Of a DNA stretch of 64,000 bases, positions 23,701-37,254 are shown one piece after another; the stretch's first letter is position 1, and each line of letters starts with the position of its first letter. The DNA comes from Euclidia mi (taxonomy: Eukaryota; Arthropoda; Insecta; Lepidoptera; Erebidae). Below the pieces are notes generated by a model. The model saw nothing but the letters and a program-made list of their open reading frames with translations, searched no databases and was not told the DNA's origin. The DNA lies in contig OX123190.2 of NCBI GenBank assembly GCA_944739405.2, positions 63,197,805-63,261,804 on the forward strand, written 5' to 3'. A program made the position numbers and the translations under genes.

Positions 23701-26700
23701 TACATCAATTATGTGTGAAATTTACTAATAAACTAGTTAATTCTTAGTATGTCAAATATAATGAACCGACCTATTATCTGTGTTAATAAGCCGAGTAATT
23801 AATTTGACATGATTTTGAAATTACGATTCAGTACATCGATCATGCCTTAACATAGTCGTCTTGCCTTTAATAGCGACCGGTATCTCATGGTGTCCACTAT
23901 ACATTGAACTCCATATACAGCTTTTGAATACTACCATAGAGGTCACTGTTTATCGGACAGCCGACGCCAGTGCTTATTTGGTAGCTTGCAAATTGGTTGA
24001 ATCGTTTCGAACAAATATTTGACATGTCTGGATCAAAAAACTTGGACATTAAACTCTTTATATATTACACGATTTATGTTCCTGTCTTTCTAGATTTCGT
24101 TTATCTAGTTCACATAAATTACATAAAAACTACAATCCTTTTAAATTGGCTGTCGGACTAGCCATTGTATTATGTATTATAAAACTAGGTGTTAGAATAA
24201 TTTAATGAAAACCACGTTTTTGTTGATAAAGCAATTTTCGTCATTAGCATTTGAGATTCGCCTCGATGTGGACTTTTTTCAATTTAGATTTTTTATTACG
24301 TTCCGATAATAATATACATCTCCGTGTGTGGCAATTACTTAAAACCTGATTATAATATTTTATTGGTAGATACCTACGAGACGACAGATATCGCATATGA
24401 CGAGAACTCGTTTTGTATAATCTTATTAGTCCAAAGAGAGTATTTCAAAGGCCACAATGGCGGAAGATTTTCCTTATACAAGTACGAGCCCACGCATTTT
24501 ATTTTGTTTGTTTGAGTGAGTAAAGCGTGCAGTAGCCGTGAGCGAGCGTGGGTGAGGCGCCGGCCGATATCTACATTAATTATAATTTGCGACTTGTTAT
24601 AATTGTTCGCAACTCTACATGCTCAGCTCTTAATCGTTCTCCTGTACGTATTTGGAAACAGCACTGCAATTTGGCTAATGGCTAAAATATTTGTGCCAAA
24701 GGAAATACTAAAGGTTTTACGCTCCTAAACGCTTGCAATGTGGGTGTAAACATTTTTTATCTGAATGTAATTTTCCTCATTTAATCTGTATCGATTCGAA
24801 ATAAAACTGTACGGCCGTTTATAATGGAATAACACAAATATTTCTTATTGATACTGGCCATATAAACACGATACTAATTCCAAACAGGATTAACAATGAC
24901 GCTGCCTAATTTCAAATCAAATACGTATTGTATTTGCAAACATTAGCTAAAACAAACCTGATGTACTGTGTCCATATGTGTTATGTAAATGGATGCGGCA
25001 GATGCCACTTGAACAAATAGACAACGTGCCTTATACGTCGGACGGTATACGTATACGTATTTGCATACCTATTAGGCTGCATGTTGACCAGAGACTGCGA
25101 TATAACTGTGCAAAATTTTTACTAATTTTTATCCTCCCCTTAGTAAACTGCTGGCAATATTACCTACACCAAAGTCATGACACCAGAGTACGGAGTGACA
25201 AGTTTTTGAGAGAATTTACAAACCTCGTTTTGGCTTTGCCGTAGTTGCGTGAAAATTACATTTAAGAGGCCACGCCAGGATAGATAATTTTACTATTCGG
25301 TAGTAACGCCATGCGATTGACAAGAGTTGACACAGTGTAACTGCTTTCGATAGTTTGATGCTACATTTGCTTGCAGCTAGTGTCATCTGCGTCGAGTTTA
25401 GTGTTATGTTCTCTTTTAGATTCTTTCTTTCTATTGGCTAGTCTGCCGCATTCTGCGAAGCTGCCTACCAGATATCCAGTGTGTATGCAGCCTAAGTACT
25501 TATCTTAGCATAGAGGTTGTATACCGACTACGACTAGTGCGCCGGCGCCGAACGTCAATGACGGCCAGTATGCAAATACTACCAGTTTAAATATACGTCA
25601 AAACTGCATTTAGAACAATTTCATATATCGAACGGGACTTTCTCTCGTAAATGAAAAGAAAATATTCGACTCACGGTCGGCTGCTTTGGGAAAATATTTT
25701 ATACTATTTTTTACTACTTGTTATTAAATATTAAGATCTAAATGCGATAATACAGATGTATATGGCTGCTCCCCGCTGTGAAAATATGTTTATTAGATTT
25801 CATTTGGATTTTTTGTGTACGTATGGTAATAGGTTTTAAGAAGGCCTAATTGTTGTTAAACTGTGTATTTTAACTTATGTATATTCATTGTATGGTAATT
25901 TTGTTATTTATTTGATAATTGATTATATAATTTAGCTATATCGCTGCAGGGGATAACCTATATCAATTTGCATTTTTAAATAAAGTTAGATATAGAGGAA
26001 TTAAAGGAAATTACTTATTGCGAAGAATTTAGTTTTTCTTAAACTTTTGCCAATAAATTTGCCATCCAAAGACAACCAGAACGAATGATAACTATGTTCC
26101 AATTGCCGCACACATATCCGCAATCAACGACAATAAAAAAAATATACCAAAACATTTTCAACCTAAAAGAGACTCAAGCTTCCAATTACAATAACAACAG
26201 TCCAGACCCAAAGCATTTGATACAACACAAAAACAATAATAACTGGTCTACACACTCTATGGGAGCGATGCGAGGGCCCTTATAAATATTTTAATTCGTC
26301 CTCGCTGACTCAGCAATAATACACAGACATCCACTATTGTTTCATGGTATGTTATACAAATAAACATGGGACCGGTATAAGACCTTTTTTGCTTGTGTGG
26401 TCCTTTCATCGAACCTCATTTCGAATCTTCTGTTTAGCAATTAATTTTCTTAAAAGGCTTTTGACAGAGGCTGGTGGCCACCTGTTATAGTGGCTATGTA
26501 TGTATGTACCTACTTAATCATAGTTCGAATGGCATGGCATGTGATTATCTTGGTTGATGAACAAAGAGGTCCTAATGTTTATTGCGGATCCGGATGCATT
26601 CCTATTAGTTTGCTATGTAGAGATCTTTAATAGCATAAGGCTAGAAATTAAGACTGCCTAGAATTTACATGGGTGGGACCCGTGGGACAACACACATCTG

Positions 26701-26841
26701 TTTATGTATTTAGGATACACGAGCTTACGCATCGGAAATATTATTTTACTTAGGCTACGGTCTTTTGGTGGAGAAATCTAACCGTAAAGAAGTGGCCGCT
26801 CGGGTGACATGGGTACATAGATATTTAGATTTTTTACTTCA
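20719..26841. other. Intronic stretch without recognised genes
   Basis: Six kilobases of AT-rich, mostly unique-looking DNA. Small features: TGACGTCA at 21074-21081, a GC-rich spot GGCGCCGGCC at 24556-24565, and GCGCCGGCGCC at 25539-25549. ORFs of 60-90 codons (for example 22825-23010, 24978-25244) have no domain or flanking splice signals that I could support. Confidence 0.4.
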
Positions 26842-27281
26842 TACGTACCTAATAAAGGCCGTGTGGTTGACGGCATAGAATACAAGTGTCACCACCCCCT
26901 ATCATCCCGTGGGTGTCGTAAGAGGCGACTAAGGGATAACACGATGCAAATACCATCTTTGCGTAGAGACGGAAAACTCGACATCAAACCCTATACGACT
27001 GCCTCGTTGGTCTCGCGGCATAAATGTGCGCGTGGGATTGGGAGGTCCCGGGTTCGATTCCTGGGTCGGGCAGTGTTATTGGGTTTTTCTGTCACGAAAT
27101 TCTCAGTAGCACAGCAGCAGCACGGAGTCTGGAAATGTGAACGGTACGGCAATAGGCTCGCCCCTTATTACGTTGGACTAAAGTATATCTGGCGAAAAGT
27201 GGGTGTAGAAATACACCTCTGCCTACCCCTTCGGGGATAAAAGGCGTGACGATATGTATGTATGTATGTACGTACCTAATA
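26842..27281 (+). mobile_element. Composite tRNA-related SINE with 13-bp TSD
   Basis: TACGTACCTAATA at 26842-26854 and 27269-27281 flanks a ~414-bp body. The first part (CGTGTGGTTGACGGCATAGA; GTCACCACCCCCTATCATCC; GTGGGTGTCGTAAGAGGCGA) is related to the head of copies 1-4 of the other SINE-like family. A tRNA-like core follows: TGGTCTCGCGG (27008-27018, A-box-like, one consensus mismatch) and GGTTCGATTCC (27051-27061, perfect B box). The 3' end CTACCCCTTCGGGGATAAAA then GGCGTGACGATATGTATGTA matches the 3' end of the LINE at 55144-56463, so this SINE probably borrows that LINE's machinery. Confidence 0.88.
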
Positions 27282-28140
27282 GTATCAAAATTATGATTGA
27301 CCTATTAGCAAACCATCTACGCATTCAAAGTCACTGTACTTAATATTAAGTCTCATGTTTACAGTTTATTTTTGCGTTGTTGGCGTGAGTAATGCCTGTT
27401 ATTATGCCCAAAGAAGTAAGTAATAATTTTGTAATGACCGCAAACTTACCTACTTTGACCAAAGCCCCGTTAAAAATACTGTTTGCAGTGCTGGGAAATA
27501 ATAGAGATAAAATTGGTCAAGTTTGCGTGGGACCAAAGTATAAGTAATTTGGCACTGCAACTGGACTGAGAGTGACTTCGTCACAGTGCCATTTTGTCTT
27601 ATGTATACCTGGCTGAATGGATTAATCATCTTATTTTTTTCTTTTTGTACTACGGAATGTCCATTCTGAATTTGAAATTCGATAACAATGAAGTAAAGAA
27701 CGAAGTATGAGCAGTTTTAAACCAATACTAAGATGACTTCTATCAAATGAAATAAAAAAGGTATAGTCAACATAAATAGGAACGCATATATTCTGTATCT
27801 AATATAAACTCTAAATGAAATAGATAAACTTTCATTTTATAGCTTCCTGGTGCAATAACTAGTAACGGGCAAGTCTTTGAGAATAATCCTAACAAGAAAC
27901 GCACGCCTAGATATAAACTTAAAACATACGAACCTGCCTGCACGAACGAGTTATGTCATATGGACCTATACGATAAAACTAACCTTAGCCCCGGTACCAC
28001 CCGCACTATAGGCGTTTTACGACATCGGCACTACCAATTCAGCAATATAGTAAATTCTGAGCCCATGTCCCTTACCTATAAAATACCTATGTGTAAAATT
28101 TATTAAATTATAATAATCACGCACCTACCATCAATTATCT
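27282..28140. other. Intronic stretch, nothing recognised
   Basis: No coding potential or repeat could be supported in this interval. Confidence 0.4.
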
Positions 28141-28244
28141 CTGCACCACCCTAGGTTGACTGGTAGAGAATGCCTAAGGCATTAAGTCCGCCTATGTACC
28201 ACATTGTTTGTGAAGTGCAAAAAGTTAAATAAAAAAAAAAAAAA
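28141..28244 (+). mobile_element. 3' end of a non-LTR retrotransposon with poly(A)
   Basis: GAGAATGCCTAAGGCATTAA then GTCCGCCTATGTACC and GTGCAAAAAGTTAAAT leads into 14 or more A residues (28231-28244). I recognise AATGCCTAAGGCATTAAGTC as the conserved 3' untranslated end of a lepidopteran LINE. No coding part of the element remains. Confidence 0.7.
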
Positions 28245-31200
28245 TTTTAGCTTCAGAAATCGTAGTTTTCGATATTTGAAGGATTTCGTACAAAAGACGA
28301 CCTTATTTCTACCAGGCTAACTTTCTACAGATAAAAAGGGTAGGAAAGAAGTGGTAGTTGCAGGAGCAAATAATAAAAAATATAGGTATTCAGCTGGGGT
28401 GCTTAAAATGACCGGCAATATTATAAGCAATAACCACAATTTTTATAATAATAGAGCATATCTACCGTATGGTTATTATGTATATTCGTATAATTGACGT
28501 CTTGGGATCTATTATAATAGTAGGTACAACAGCTGTCTATATCATTTGGTAACCCTTGCGTGCGCATAATCGTTATGTTATAAATTACATAATAATATAG
28601 CAGTATTAGGAAGTGCATTATTCGTGGAAAAATTTTGGTGACTACTAAAACTCATGAATATATTTGAAAAAAATGCCGGCGGTTTAGCAGCTGCAGTTTC
28701 AGTTGAAAAAGCCGAGTGTTACCTGAAATATATGCACGTAGAAACATATTCATTGGATAAAACTTATATGCCTACTGAAGTTAGATACATACTTGCATTG
28801 TGTAGAACATAAATGATAGAGCATGCAAGAATTGAACAACATTTAAAGTGTTCGTTCACACACTTTCTGATATGAGTACATGGTCTGTACACACAAGAAT
28901 TAATCAGAAACGCCATCAACAATATACCTTATTATATTACGAAGTATAAAGCCGATTTCAGAATCCAAGAGAAAATGAATTAATATCTATATAACGCAAT
29001 ATACTCGGGTCAAATGCCAGTGACTACGCAGATTGCATCTTCAGCCAGCAACAATATAGCCGGAGGAAGGTTTATTGCATCTTATAATTACTGTATTACC
29101 AGTTACATGCCAACAAACTTAATATAAACATTGTATACAAACAAACTTAGATGAATACACCATACGCACAGTTTTATTACCACATTTATATCTAATTTCC
29201 TGCCATAACCCTCAAACAATTGTATAATCGAAATACACTAATCGAATTAAAAATACTTACTGGTGCTCTTGAATATGAGCCAAAAACATCAAATGAGCGC
29301 GCGCCGTGACTAAACAGTTGTGGTATCTGGAAAATCAGAATGAAAAAGAATAATGAAAACTGTGTACTACATAGCTGGGGCATTCTTCTGTCACGATCTA
29401 GAAGCAAATCATTCCAAAAAGGAAACAACGTGGTTCCATAACCAAAATTCGCATCTTTACTCTAAAATCTGCGTAGTGTTTACATCTGAAGAAAGTAAGA
29501 TCATGCATAAATATGATTTGAATGGCAAAACCGACGTAGAGTGACTAACAATAAAATCTTTTACTGCATATGTCAGAGCATTCTACGAGTAAGTGCCGAA
29601 ATCCGGACATGCCACCAAAAGCGGTGCGTCGCGACGCAGATCCAACATAAAGGATGTTATTCACGAGGCGAAAGTACTTATGACTCAGTATGTTATCTGA
29701 ATTTTACGGTCGGTACACACTCTTCTTGTTCAGAAGTCAATGCTAAAATACAATTTGTTGTTTCGTTTTATCAATTATACAGCGGATGCACTATCGCGTC
29801 CATTGCATGTGAATGTTCTTCACGATACCTTGGTGCTCCGTTGACGGGAATATTACGTACACTTGAAATGCCTCTACGAGTTTTATTGTTCGATCGTGTT
29901 TGTTATTTTCTGCATATTTATTATAACAAACAATCAGAACCAATTTCTATATCCTCCGACAAAATGACAAAGACAGGTCAATAGAATTTACTACTGAGAC
30001 ATGGTTCTCAATATTTCGTTGCATTTGAAATTGGGAATCCAACAGTGAAAGTTATGCACGCAGCAAAAATACGCTTGCTACATTAAATAAGTACAATGCA
30101 ATGCCGCATACAAACATTAAAGATTTTACTACCAGTACATTTTAAGTGCAGTTATATCGTAGTATCGGCAAAGTTATAAAACCTGTATAAAATATTTGTT
30201 GTTTTTTCTTTCTACTCAACACACTCGCCAAGATGCACACAATCTAATCGCATCTTTATTACATCACACGTAATGTATTAGAGACATTCGTATTTTCAAA
30301 TCACGATAATGTAAAAGCGCGTATTATATGATTTTATTGTCTGATTTATTGGCCGCCATGAATTTGCCACAACACGACAATAAAGAGCAATAAAATCGTC
30401 ACTTCTTTAATTCATGTTCATAACGTTATCAACGCGAGAATTATTCGGCAATAATAAAACGCTTGTTTCAAGACTCGAGATTATGCGCACTTAATTGTAC
30501 AGATAACCTTGGTGGTCGATGTCAAGCCCCTAATGGGATTCGATGATAAAGAATCGCTGGACACAGAAACTCAATTAAGAAAAGGTGCTGTTATCAGAAA
30601 CGGCAAAGGTACGCCGAGCAAAAAAGGCCAAAAGGGACCTCGAGCCGTGTTGTCTTACTCCGTTATCGTATCCAGTCATTTGTCGCGACATTCCGGGAAT
30701 GGCGTCGGCGGATGGCCTAATTGACTTAGTCGCCCACACTGTATCATGCTGCCATTAACGTCCGACGCCTCTAGGAGCCCCTTTTGTTCTCGGCCACTCG
30801 CAACAGGTACACTCTACCTGCACATATTTGCGATTTTTTCATAACAATATGTCTACCTGAACCTTTTTGCCTTTCTCGAGTGGCTTTGCCTTTTGAAATA
30901 TTGTTTCTGGATGTGCATCGCGTAGCTCGAGGTAATTACCTACGGCGTACTCGCCATTAGCGTGTCGGTGTAAGTGATTAATAGTCTACTGACTCTCGAA
31001 AGCTTAGTACTAGATCTAGTAAATTATCTCGCATTTACTGTTCCCGCCAATTTCTATGCTTTACTCGACTTGTTAATTGCTTACCTGACTACACAGGCAC
31101 ACCGTTGTCGTTCTACGTAATGCAATGTTTATGTTTAGTCTGCGTAACCATACGCTTGAAACAATTTTAGTTTTTACTGCCACAATGCATTAATGTTTCA

Positions 31201-34158
31201 ACATATTCGTACACATTGTTCAATTCCTTTTGTTGTCTTGGCGCGCTATGTTTGTCGCTGACTCATCGTGTACCTGTCAGCGGCGTCTCTAACGCCGCTC
31301 CATCATACTGTGTCACTTGAAATTCCTCGGACACTCATTACCCCTAATGGAACTTCAAGAGCTCGGCCACGCTATCTTCAATCAACTTAAGAGCAACCAA
31401 TTGGAACAGGTCTCGTAAAATTCTAAATTAATGTTCCTCACTTTTGTGTTCTTTAATAGCGAACTGAGCTATTTATACGAACGATATGACTAAAAGACTT
31501 TTATCGTGCTATATTCTTCTTTCTATCCTGAGTTAAATGGAAGCATTAAAAGGATCCGTTTGAACTCTCATTTGTACACCTAATATTTACGCCCTCCACT
31601 TCAATTATCTCGAAGTGGCTCTCGATTGCAATGTCGCTCGGCTTTTACCGTCTAAAATTACGTATTGGGAGCACTCACAGGTTTCCGTTACCTAATGTAG
31701 ACTTCCGCCGACCTGTTAATCGAACCAGACGGTTATAAATCTCAGTGGGGTTGGGACCGCGCCGATACGGCTAAAAGCTTCGACGAACGAGTAAAAATAG
31801 GGACCGCCTTAAGTTGAGGTTCGTGTACATTGATAAGGTTTTGTAGTTTTTGTGGAACAGGGACAACATCCAAAGATAGCGGTGTCTCAAGACCCGAGAT
31901 AATAAAATTCGGCCGCAGGATGGCACTTAAGAGGTTTGGGCACCTTCGAGATTATGAACGTGGGTTCTGCTCAGATAACACCGGTACACTCGCTTATTTG
32001 TCTTACGATTTGATTACGAGCCGGTGACTTGACTTTTTTATTAATTACACTGGTTGTTTTGTTAGCTAACTCTTTGGATTATTTCAGATTACATAAAGCA
32101 TTATGCTCCAAATAATGAACGTTTATACACAAGTATGGTCGACGGCTGGCCAACATCTGTTATCGAATCGGAATTTATGTTTTTCGTCTTTCAACCGCAC
32201 CTGCTGCTGATTTAAATATAAACTCAAACAAGTTACACTGCATTATCCGATAGTTTGACTAAAGATGTTCCCATCACAGGACACGACTCGAGTGTTTGTT
32301 CTGTTGTAGACAAGCTTTAGAATCTTTAGTTTTTAAGTGCCCATTGTCCATCTTTAGAGAGAATCTCAAGTGGTTTGTCCACAAGATTTGGGTGCTCGAC
32401 TGTCGGTTCTCACACGCCTATTTCATGTTCGTATCTAAAGCCGGCCCGGCTTCCGCGTTGTCGCTCCGAGTTGCATTAAATTGAATTTACGTACTAGCCA
32501 GGGCATCTGTCCGAACTAAGATATTTATCACCTCGCTTGCTTCATGTAACGTGTCAAAACGAACGGGAACGTTGCGCTCGCGGATATATTTTTTACTGTC
32601 TATATCTTGTTCTTTACTACGTACGAAGACAAAGATAGAGCACATTTGAGAGTGCAGAATCGATCGCGATAGAGACTTTATATCACAGGATTAGAGTGTA
32701 GTTTAGTTTGTTTTTATAGAGTAACACTTTCAAAGTATCGTAATGACTCGCTACGGTCACATGAGCGCATTCAGAATCTGCTGTTTGTACAGGAAGGTCT
32801 TATTTGCGGTCATTAGTTTGTTAATTAAGACTTTATGGCAGAGTATTAAGGTGTATAATAGTTTGTTAGGTGGGTAGGTTTGCGGGTGAGGTGTGCGCGT
32901 GCAAGGCTTATCCTTGCTTGCGCCGTTGGCGCCGGCGCCGCACTTAGAGCGCTATTTTTTCCCGCGGCGGCAGCGTTGTACTCATAATTTATTCATTAAA
33001 GCTGTAATTTATTAACATTTTATATACGACCCGCGTAATTCTCTAGCTTGCGACAATTGTTGTTGTTTTTATATTCTTGATTCAGAGATGATGGTTGAGC
33101 GTGTGGGCGATTGGGAGGCACTAGTTTAAATTAAAAGATCGCGTGAGACTGTTTTGTGTGGGAAACTAGAGTGAAATTCTCTCAATTATGAGGCCATTCA
33201 TGTTTTGGTATAAAGTAGTGTTCACACGGGGTGTGGTGTGTAGTCTTACGAACCGCAAGTGCTGGCCTCGACCCGACGTTGCGCACATTTCGCGAGGCCC
33301 AGTCTTGTGACCTAAATCAGTTTACATAGTCGTTGCTACTTCGGTACATTGTTTGTTTTCGTCTAAGCGATGGGAAAATGTAATTTGTTATGTAAACGTG
33401 TTGGGAATGATAGCCCGCTGATTTGTTGTATGTTTATGATTTCGAAGTCAAATATTGCGCTTCTGCCTTTGAGTATGTACCTAGATGATTTGAAAACAGA
33501 TTCCCTAATGATATTTGAATGTTATCTAAATATTGAAGTTATATTTTCTCTATTCGATGAAAATTTCGGGAAATCTATAAAACGCGTATAAATAGGCATA
33601 TTTTATTTCTTTGATGACGGCATAATTGTCAGTCTATTTCAACTTTTACTTGTAACTTACTAACAAAGTTCACATATCAAGAATTTCATGTTGTTTTCAA
33701 AATCCGGTACAGACATTAAAACAAATTAGCTTTAGCTTAGCTTTCTTATTAATGTCTCCAAACAGATATGCGTTTTATGTCAGGGATAGGTTTACCTTGC
33801 AGGTATTGTCGAAGGGATTAGAACCGTAGTCAGTACCTTGAGCAGTGAGTTACACTCCGCTTAGAGTATTAAGAGTATTGCAAGCCGCCGGCCGCGACCT
33901 CGACACCATTGAACATAGTAAATGAGATCATCCCATTGTACCTATGTCTCGTTTTGTTTGTCAACTGAATTAAAACTAATGCTTCATGTGAGTAACATAC
34001 AGGATTAGTTTCTGCCATAGCATGCACAAACCCAATATTTATTACTTACTTAAAGACTTGGAAATCCTTTTAACACAGATAATAATGTCACAGTGTAAAG
34101 ACTATGGATTATTAGACTGTGATAATATGACAAATATGTTTATTATTATGTTTCTACT
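28245..34158. other. Intronic stretch without recognised genes
   Basis: Open frames at 29541-29984 (147 codons) and 30509-30724 (71 codons) show no domain and lack convincing splice sites. I do not call them. GGCGCCGGCGCCG at 32928-32940 lies in a GC-rich spot within the CpG-bearing interval 32880-32970. A weak acceptor/donor pair CCTTGCAG|GTATTG is at about 33796. Confidence 0.4.
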
Positions 34159-34159
34159 A

Positions 34160-34375
34160 GAGGACGCCAGCAGCTACGCCTGCAGTTTTTTAAATTTACC
34201 CGTTTTGGCCGATCCCGTGGGAATTTCGGGAAATCCCTTCTTAGTGCACCCCTGCAGTCCTCAAGGAACATACATGCCAAATTTCAGCTTCCTGCGCCCA
34301 ATAGTTTCGGCTGTAGCGTGTCTGTCAGTCAGTAAGTAACGCAAGGATTTTATATATTAAGATTATGCGTGACCG
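34160..34375 (+). repeat. Dispersed lepidopteran repeat
   Basis: Contains GACGCCAGCAGCTACGCCTG, GGGAATTTCGGGAAATCCC, TTAGTGCACCCCTGCAGTCC, ATGCCAAATTTCAGCTTCCT and GTCTGTCAGTCAGTAAGTAA in the order I know from abundant lepidopteran repeats. The class is not assigned. Part of a 105-codon open frame at 34022-34339 is merely this repeat. Confidence 0.6.
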
Positions 34376-35281
34376 AAAGTAAATGGGTTTTCGTAAAACA
34401 ACGCTTCTGAAATTGCTTTAGCGCTTTAGGGACACTTACAATAAGTGGCTAATATCTTCTATACTCCATATTAAACTTTAAAGTAAATGTCCATACATAA
34501 CAGACAGGAACTAATTGCTCTATCCTATGAGTAATGCCATTTGTACAAAAGCAAGTCACCCATAAACAACTATCAATACTATCATACACTCTTTCGGATA
34601 AATAGCTTAATATTTTTAGACGCGGTGGGATATCGCCTTCAAATAGAACATTCTAGTAGCAGGGAGCTATACCAAAACTGGGGTCTTGATCACCAGTGTA
34701 ACATGACCCCTGGAGCTCAATATTATTGTTCGTGGGTTGGAATGGTTAGTTCGTAGCCGAGGGGATGAGGGAGGTCAGGATAGTTTGGTCACGTTACATG
34801 CGTAAGCGGCGCGTGGCGACAGATGTGGATGTAAACTGAAAAAGTTTGTACCGTCAGCAAAAACATCGATAATAGATTATTGGTAAAACGTGGTTGGCGG
34901 CTATTCCAACAAAAGCTTATGTTTTATTCTCCTGGTTATCCTGATGTATAAGCTGTATTATTGCAAAGCTTCATCATAATTAGTTCAGTTGTTTTAATCC
35001 GAAAGTTTGATAATAAAGCCACTTTCGCATTTATAATACTAATGTGGATAAATAAGTACATAAATTTTTTTACATGTTACATTATTTACATTTAATCTAC
35101 AAAATACAAATTAAAAAAAACAGTCATCTACTTAATGCTTATAAAGGAGTATGACATGCAAGAGTAACCTCTAACAACAAAAAATTTAATGAAACTAATT
35201 TACAGCTTCCGATGTTGAATTTTTACTGATATTCGGATAAACGTTTGCCTATACTTGATGTCTTTATTTGCAGTGATTATT

Positions 35282-35817
35282 AAGTGATTAGCCTAAACAC
35301 CTTGAGAACATATCATTGAGTAAAGGCATTTGGTATAGGACAATTCAAGCTGAGCCTTTTCGTTATTACCCTTGGTTTGAGGCCAGTAGACTAGATAGAA
35401 ATTCACTTGTAACAGCTTTTAGGGTTCGGTCCAGTCATGTTCCATTTAATAAGTTTGCATTCCTAATGAAAATAGCATTGTCTCCAAACTGTTCGGAATG
35501 CGGTGTGGTCGAAGATGTGTATCACGTTATGATGTAATGTGTCCGGTACCGGGTCTTAAGAAATAAATTACTTAATAAAACTAACTTTAGTAATTCAAAT
35601 GTTGGATATTGTAACAGTGTGTTGACTGAGCCTCACTCAGGAAATGCCAAAGCACTGTACAAATTAGTGCAGTTTGCTATTAAAATTAGATCCTAAATTC
35701 ATTACTTACATTGTATACTTGTTTTGAACTATTTTAAGGTAGTTTTACGAGGACGACATGGTCCTTCTCATTTGTGTACCAAGTCCTTTTCAAAATAAAG
35801 ATAAAAAAAAGTGATTA
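35282..35817 (+). mobile_element. 5'-truncated non-LTR retrotransposon, 9-bp TSD and A-rich tail
   Basis: AAGTGATTA flanks the insertion at 35282-35290 and 35809-35817. The body (35291-35808) carries the C-terminal coding end and a 3' untranslated region ending TTTTCAAAATAAAGATAAAA. It reads on the + strand. Confidence 0.85.
35313..35696 (+). pseudogene. C-terminal end of a LINE polyprotein with one nonsense codon
   Basis: The frame reads through PFRYYPWFEASRLDRNSLV, RVRSSHVPFNKFAFLMK and a zinc-binding-like segment NCSECGVVEDVYHVMM, stops at TAA 35535-35537, and then continues in the same frame with CVRYRVLRNKLLNK to a natural stop TAA at 35694-35696. The pattern C-x2-C ... H ... C, with the last Cys just after the stop, is what jockey/R1-like LINEs carry after RNase H. 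The TAA probably replaces a sense codon between M and C. Everything upstream is lost to 5' truncation. Confidence 0.85.
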
Positions 35818-36430
35818 ACTACCTATTTAGCTTTAAACTGAATAAAATATATTTAAATTATTAATTTCATTTGTTGATGAACAAAGGCAAGATATTATTG
35901 ATCATCTAATATTTAACCTCCTTTTTTGAAAATTTCATATGAATATCCAGACTATATTGAATGTTTCATAGTTAAGTCATTATCTGCATTGTAGTAAATG
36001 GCAACTTTAAATTTGAGGTAGGTACATGCAGCATCAAAATAATCACACACTATCACTTACTCACTAAAATTTAACTAAAAAGTCCATAACAATTATATAT
36101 TTTTATGCTAACCGTACTCCTAGCCATATGTATATTTATAACGGACAGTAGCATGTAAATCGGATCATTGTTTATAAGTTTTATATTACGGCTGCAACAA
36201 TAAACATAACTGCGGCACTCGTATGCCCCGCTTTATGTGTGCGTATGTTAACAAACTACATGTATGCCCAACCTTTATACTAGCGGGTATGTGTTAAGTT
36301 TGCCAGATTATCACGCAGTTAGGCTTTGTATTATCGTGTTTGAATATTAATTACTTGGTGTTGCAGTGGTGATAGGCGTTAAAAGTAAGAGGCAATTATT
36401 TAAAAAAATCCATTAAGTACTTATTGCTTT

Positions 36431-36500
36431 CATCGTTTCAGCCAAAAGTAGTACACTGCTGGATATAGGCCTCCCTCAAGACTCTCCACATAGACCGATA
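36431..36500 (-). mobile_element. Small 3' fragment of a LINE
   Basis: The minus strand encodes RSMWRVLREAYIQQCTTFG and then a stop, closely resembling the terminal AYIQQWTTAG of the LINE at 14375-15567. The + strand has the diagnostic CACTGCTGGATATAGGCCTC. No coding region upstream survives. Confidence 0.75.
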
Positions 36501-36539
36501 CATCTAAAACTACCTGTAAAATACTGATTAAACCTTTAG

Positions 36540-36793
36540 GAACCAAAATTCTGTCCGTGTGGTGACGGATTAAGGATGCGGAATGTCACCACCACATATC
36601 ATCCCATGGGTGTTGTAAGAGCCGACAGAGAGAGCATATTATGCAGAGAACAACACTGTAAGAAAAGGAAAACTTGAAACAAACCCTATACTAACCTGTT
36701 TGGCCAGCGTGGTATAGTAGGCTAATTCCTCCTTTCAAATGAGAGGCCAAGTCCAGCAGTGGACTGTTAAAGGCTGATGATGAACCAAAATTC
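36540..36793 (+). mobile_element. SINE-like element, copy 3, with 12-bp TSD
   Basis: GAACCAAAATTC at 36540-36551 and 36782-36793 flanks a body (36552-36781) that starts TGTCCGTGTGGTGACGGATT and ends GTCCAGCAGTGGACTG and AAAGGCTGATGAT. It is a full-length copy by comparison with copies 1 and 2. Confidence 0.9.
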
Positions 36794-37254
36794 GTGGCAA
36801 TTTTCACTAAAATTGATCCTTGTCACTAAGAAATTTTCAGGGGATTTAGTCACTGTACTCACATGACCCGGATACATGATAAAATTCAACATTATCTCGA
36901 CTTTTCACAGAATTATTCTTCAGTTGAAGTCATTTCTTAAAATATGACCTATTCTCGAATACCTGGAAGTGGCGCTTATCATTTTCCGATGAAAACTTTC
37001 GTCAGCGTTTATATAAAATGCTTATAGAGAATGTAAAAGTGTCCCATTCGCTTCGTTTCAAAGAAATTGATAGTGAGTCAGCAAATCTTGGTCGTTGCTT
37101 GTATTAATATACCTAACTATTATACATCACAAAAATTTGAATTAAGTTATCTCTCGCTTGATAAATTACTGATTAGGTCAATCTTAACGTATTTATGCAA
37201 TTAACGTATAACTTCTTCGTAAGAAGTTTGATTAAGTGTGCAGTAGTAGGTATT

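Noticed and set aside
27008..27061. A genuine tRNA gene
   Set aside because: The A and B boxes sit in a SINE with target duplications and a LINE-type tail, and no convincing cloverleaf or discrete 3' end was seen.
29541..29984. A 147-codon + strand ORF
   Set aside because: No recognisable domain, no matching splice sites, no initiator; consistent with chance in moderately GC-rich sequence.
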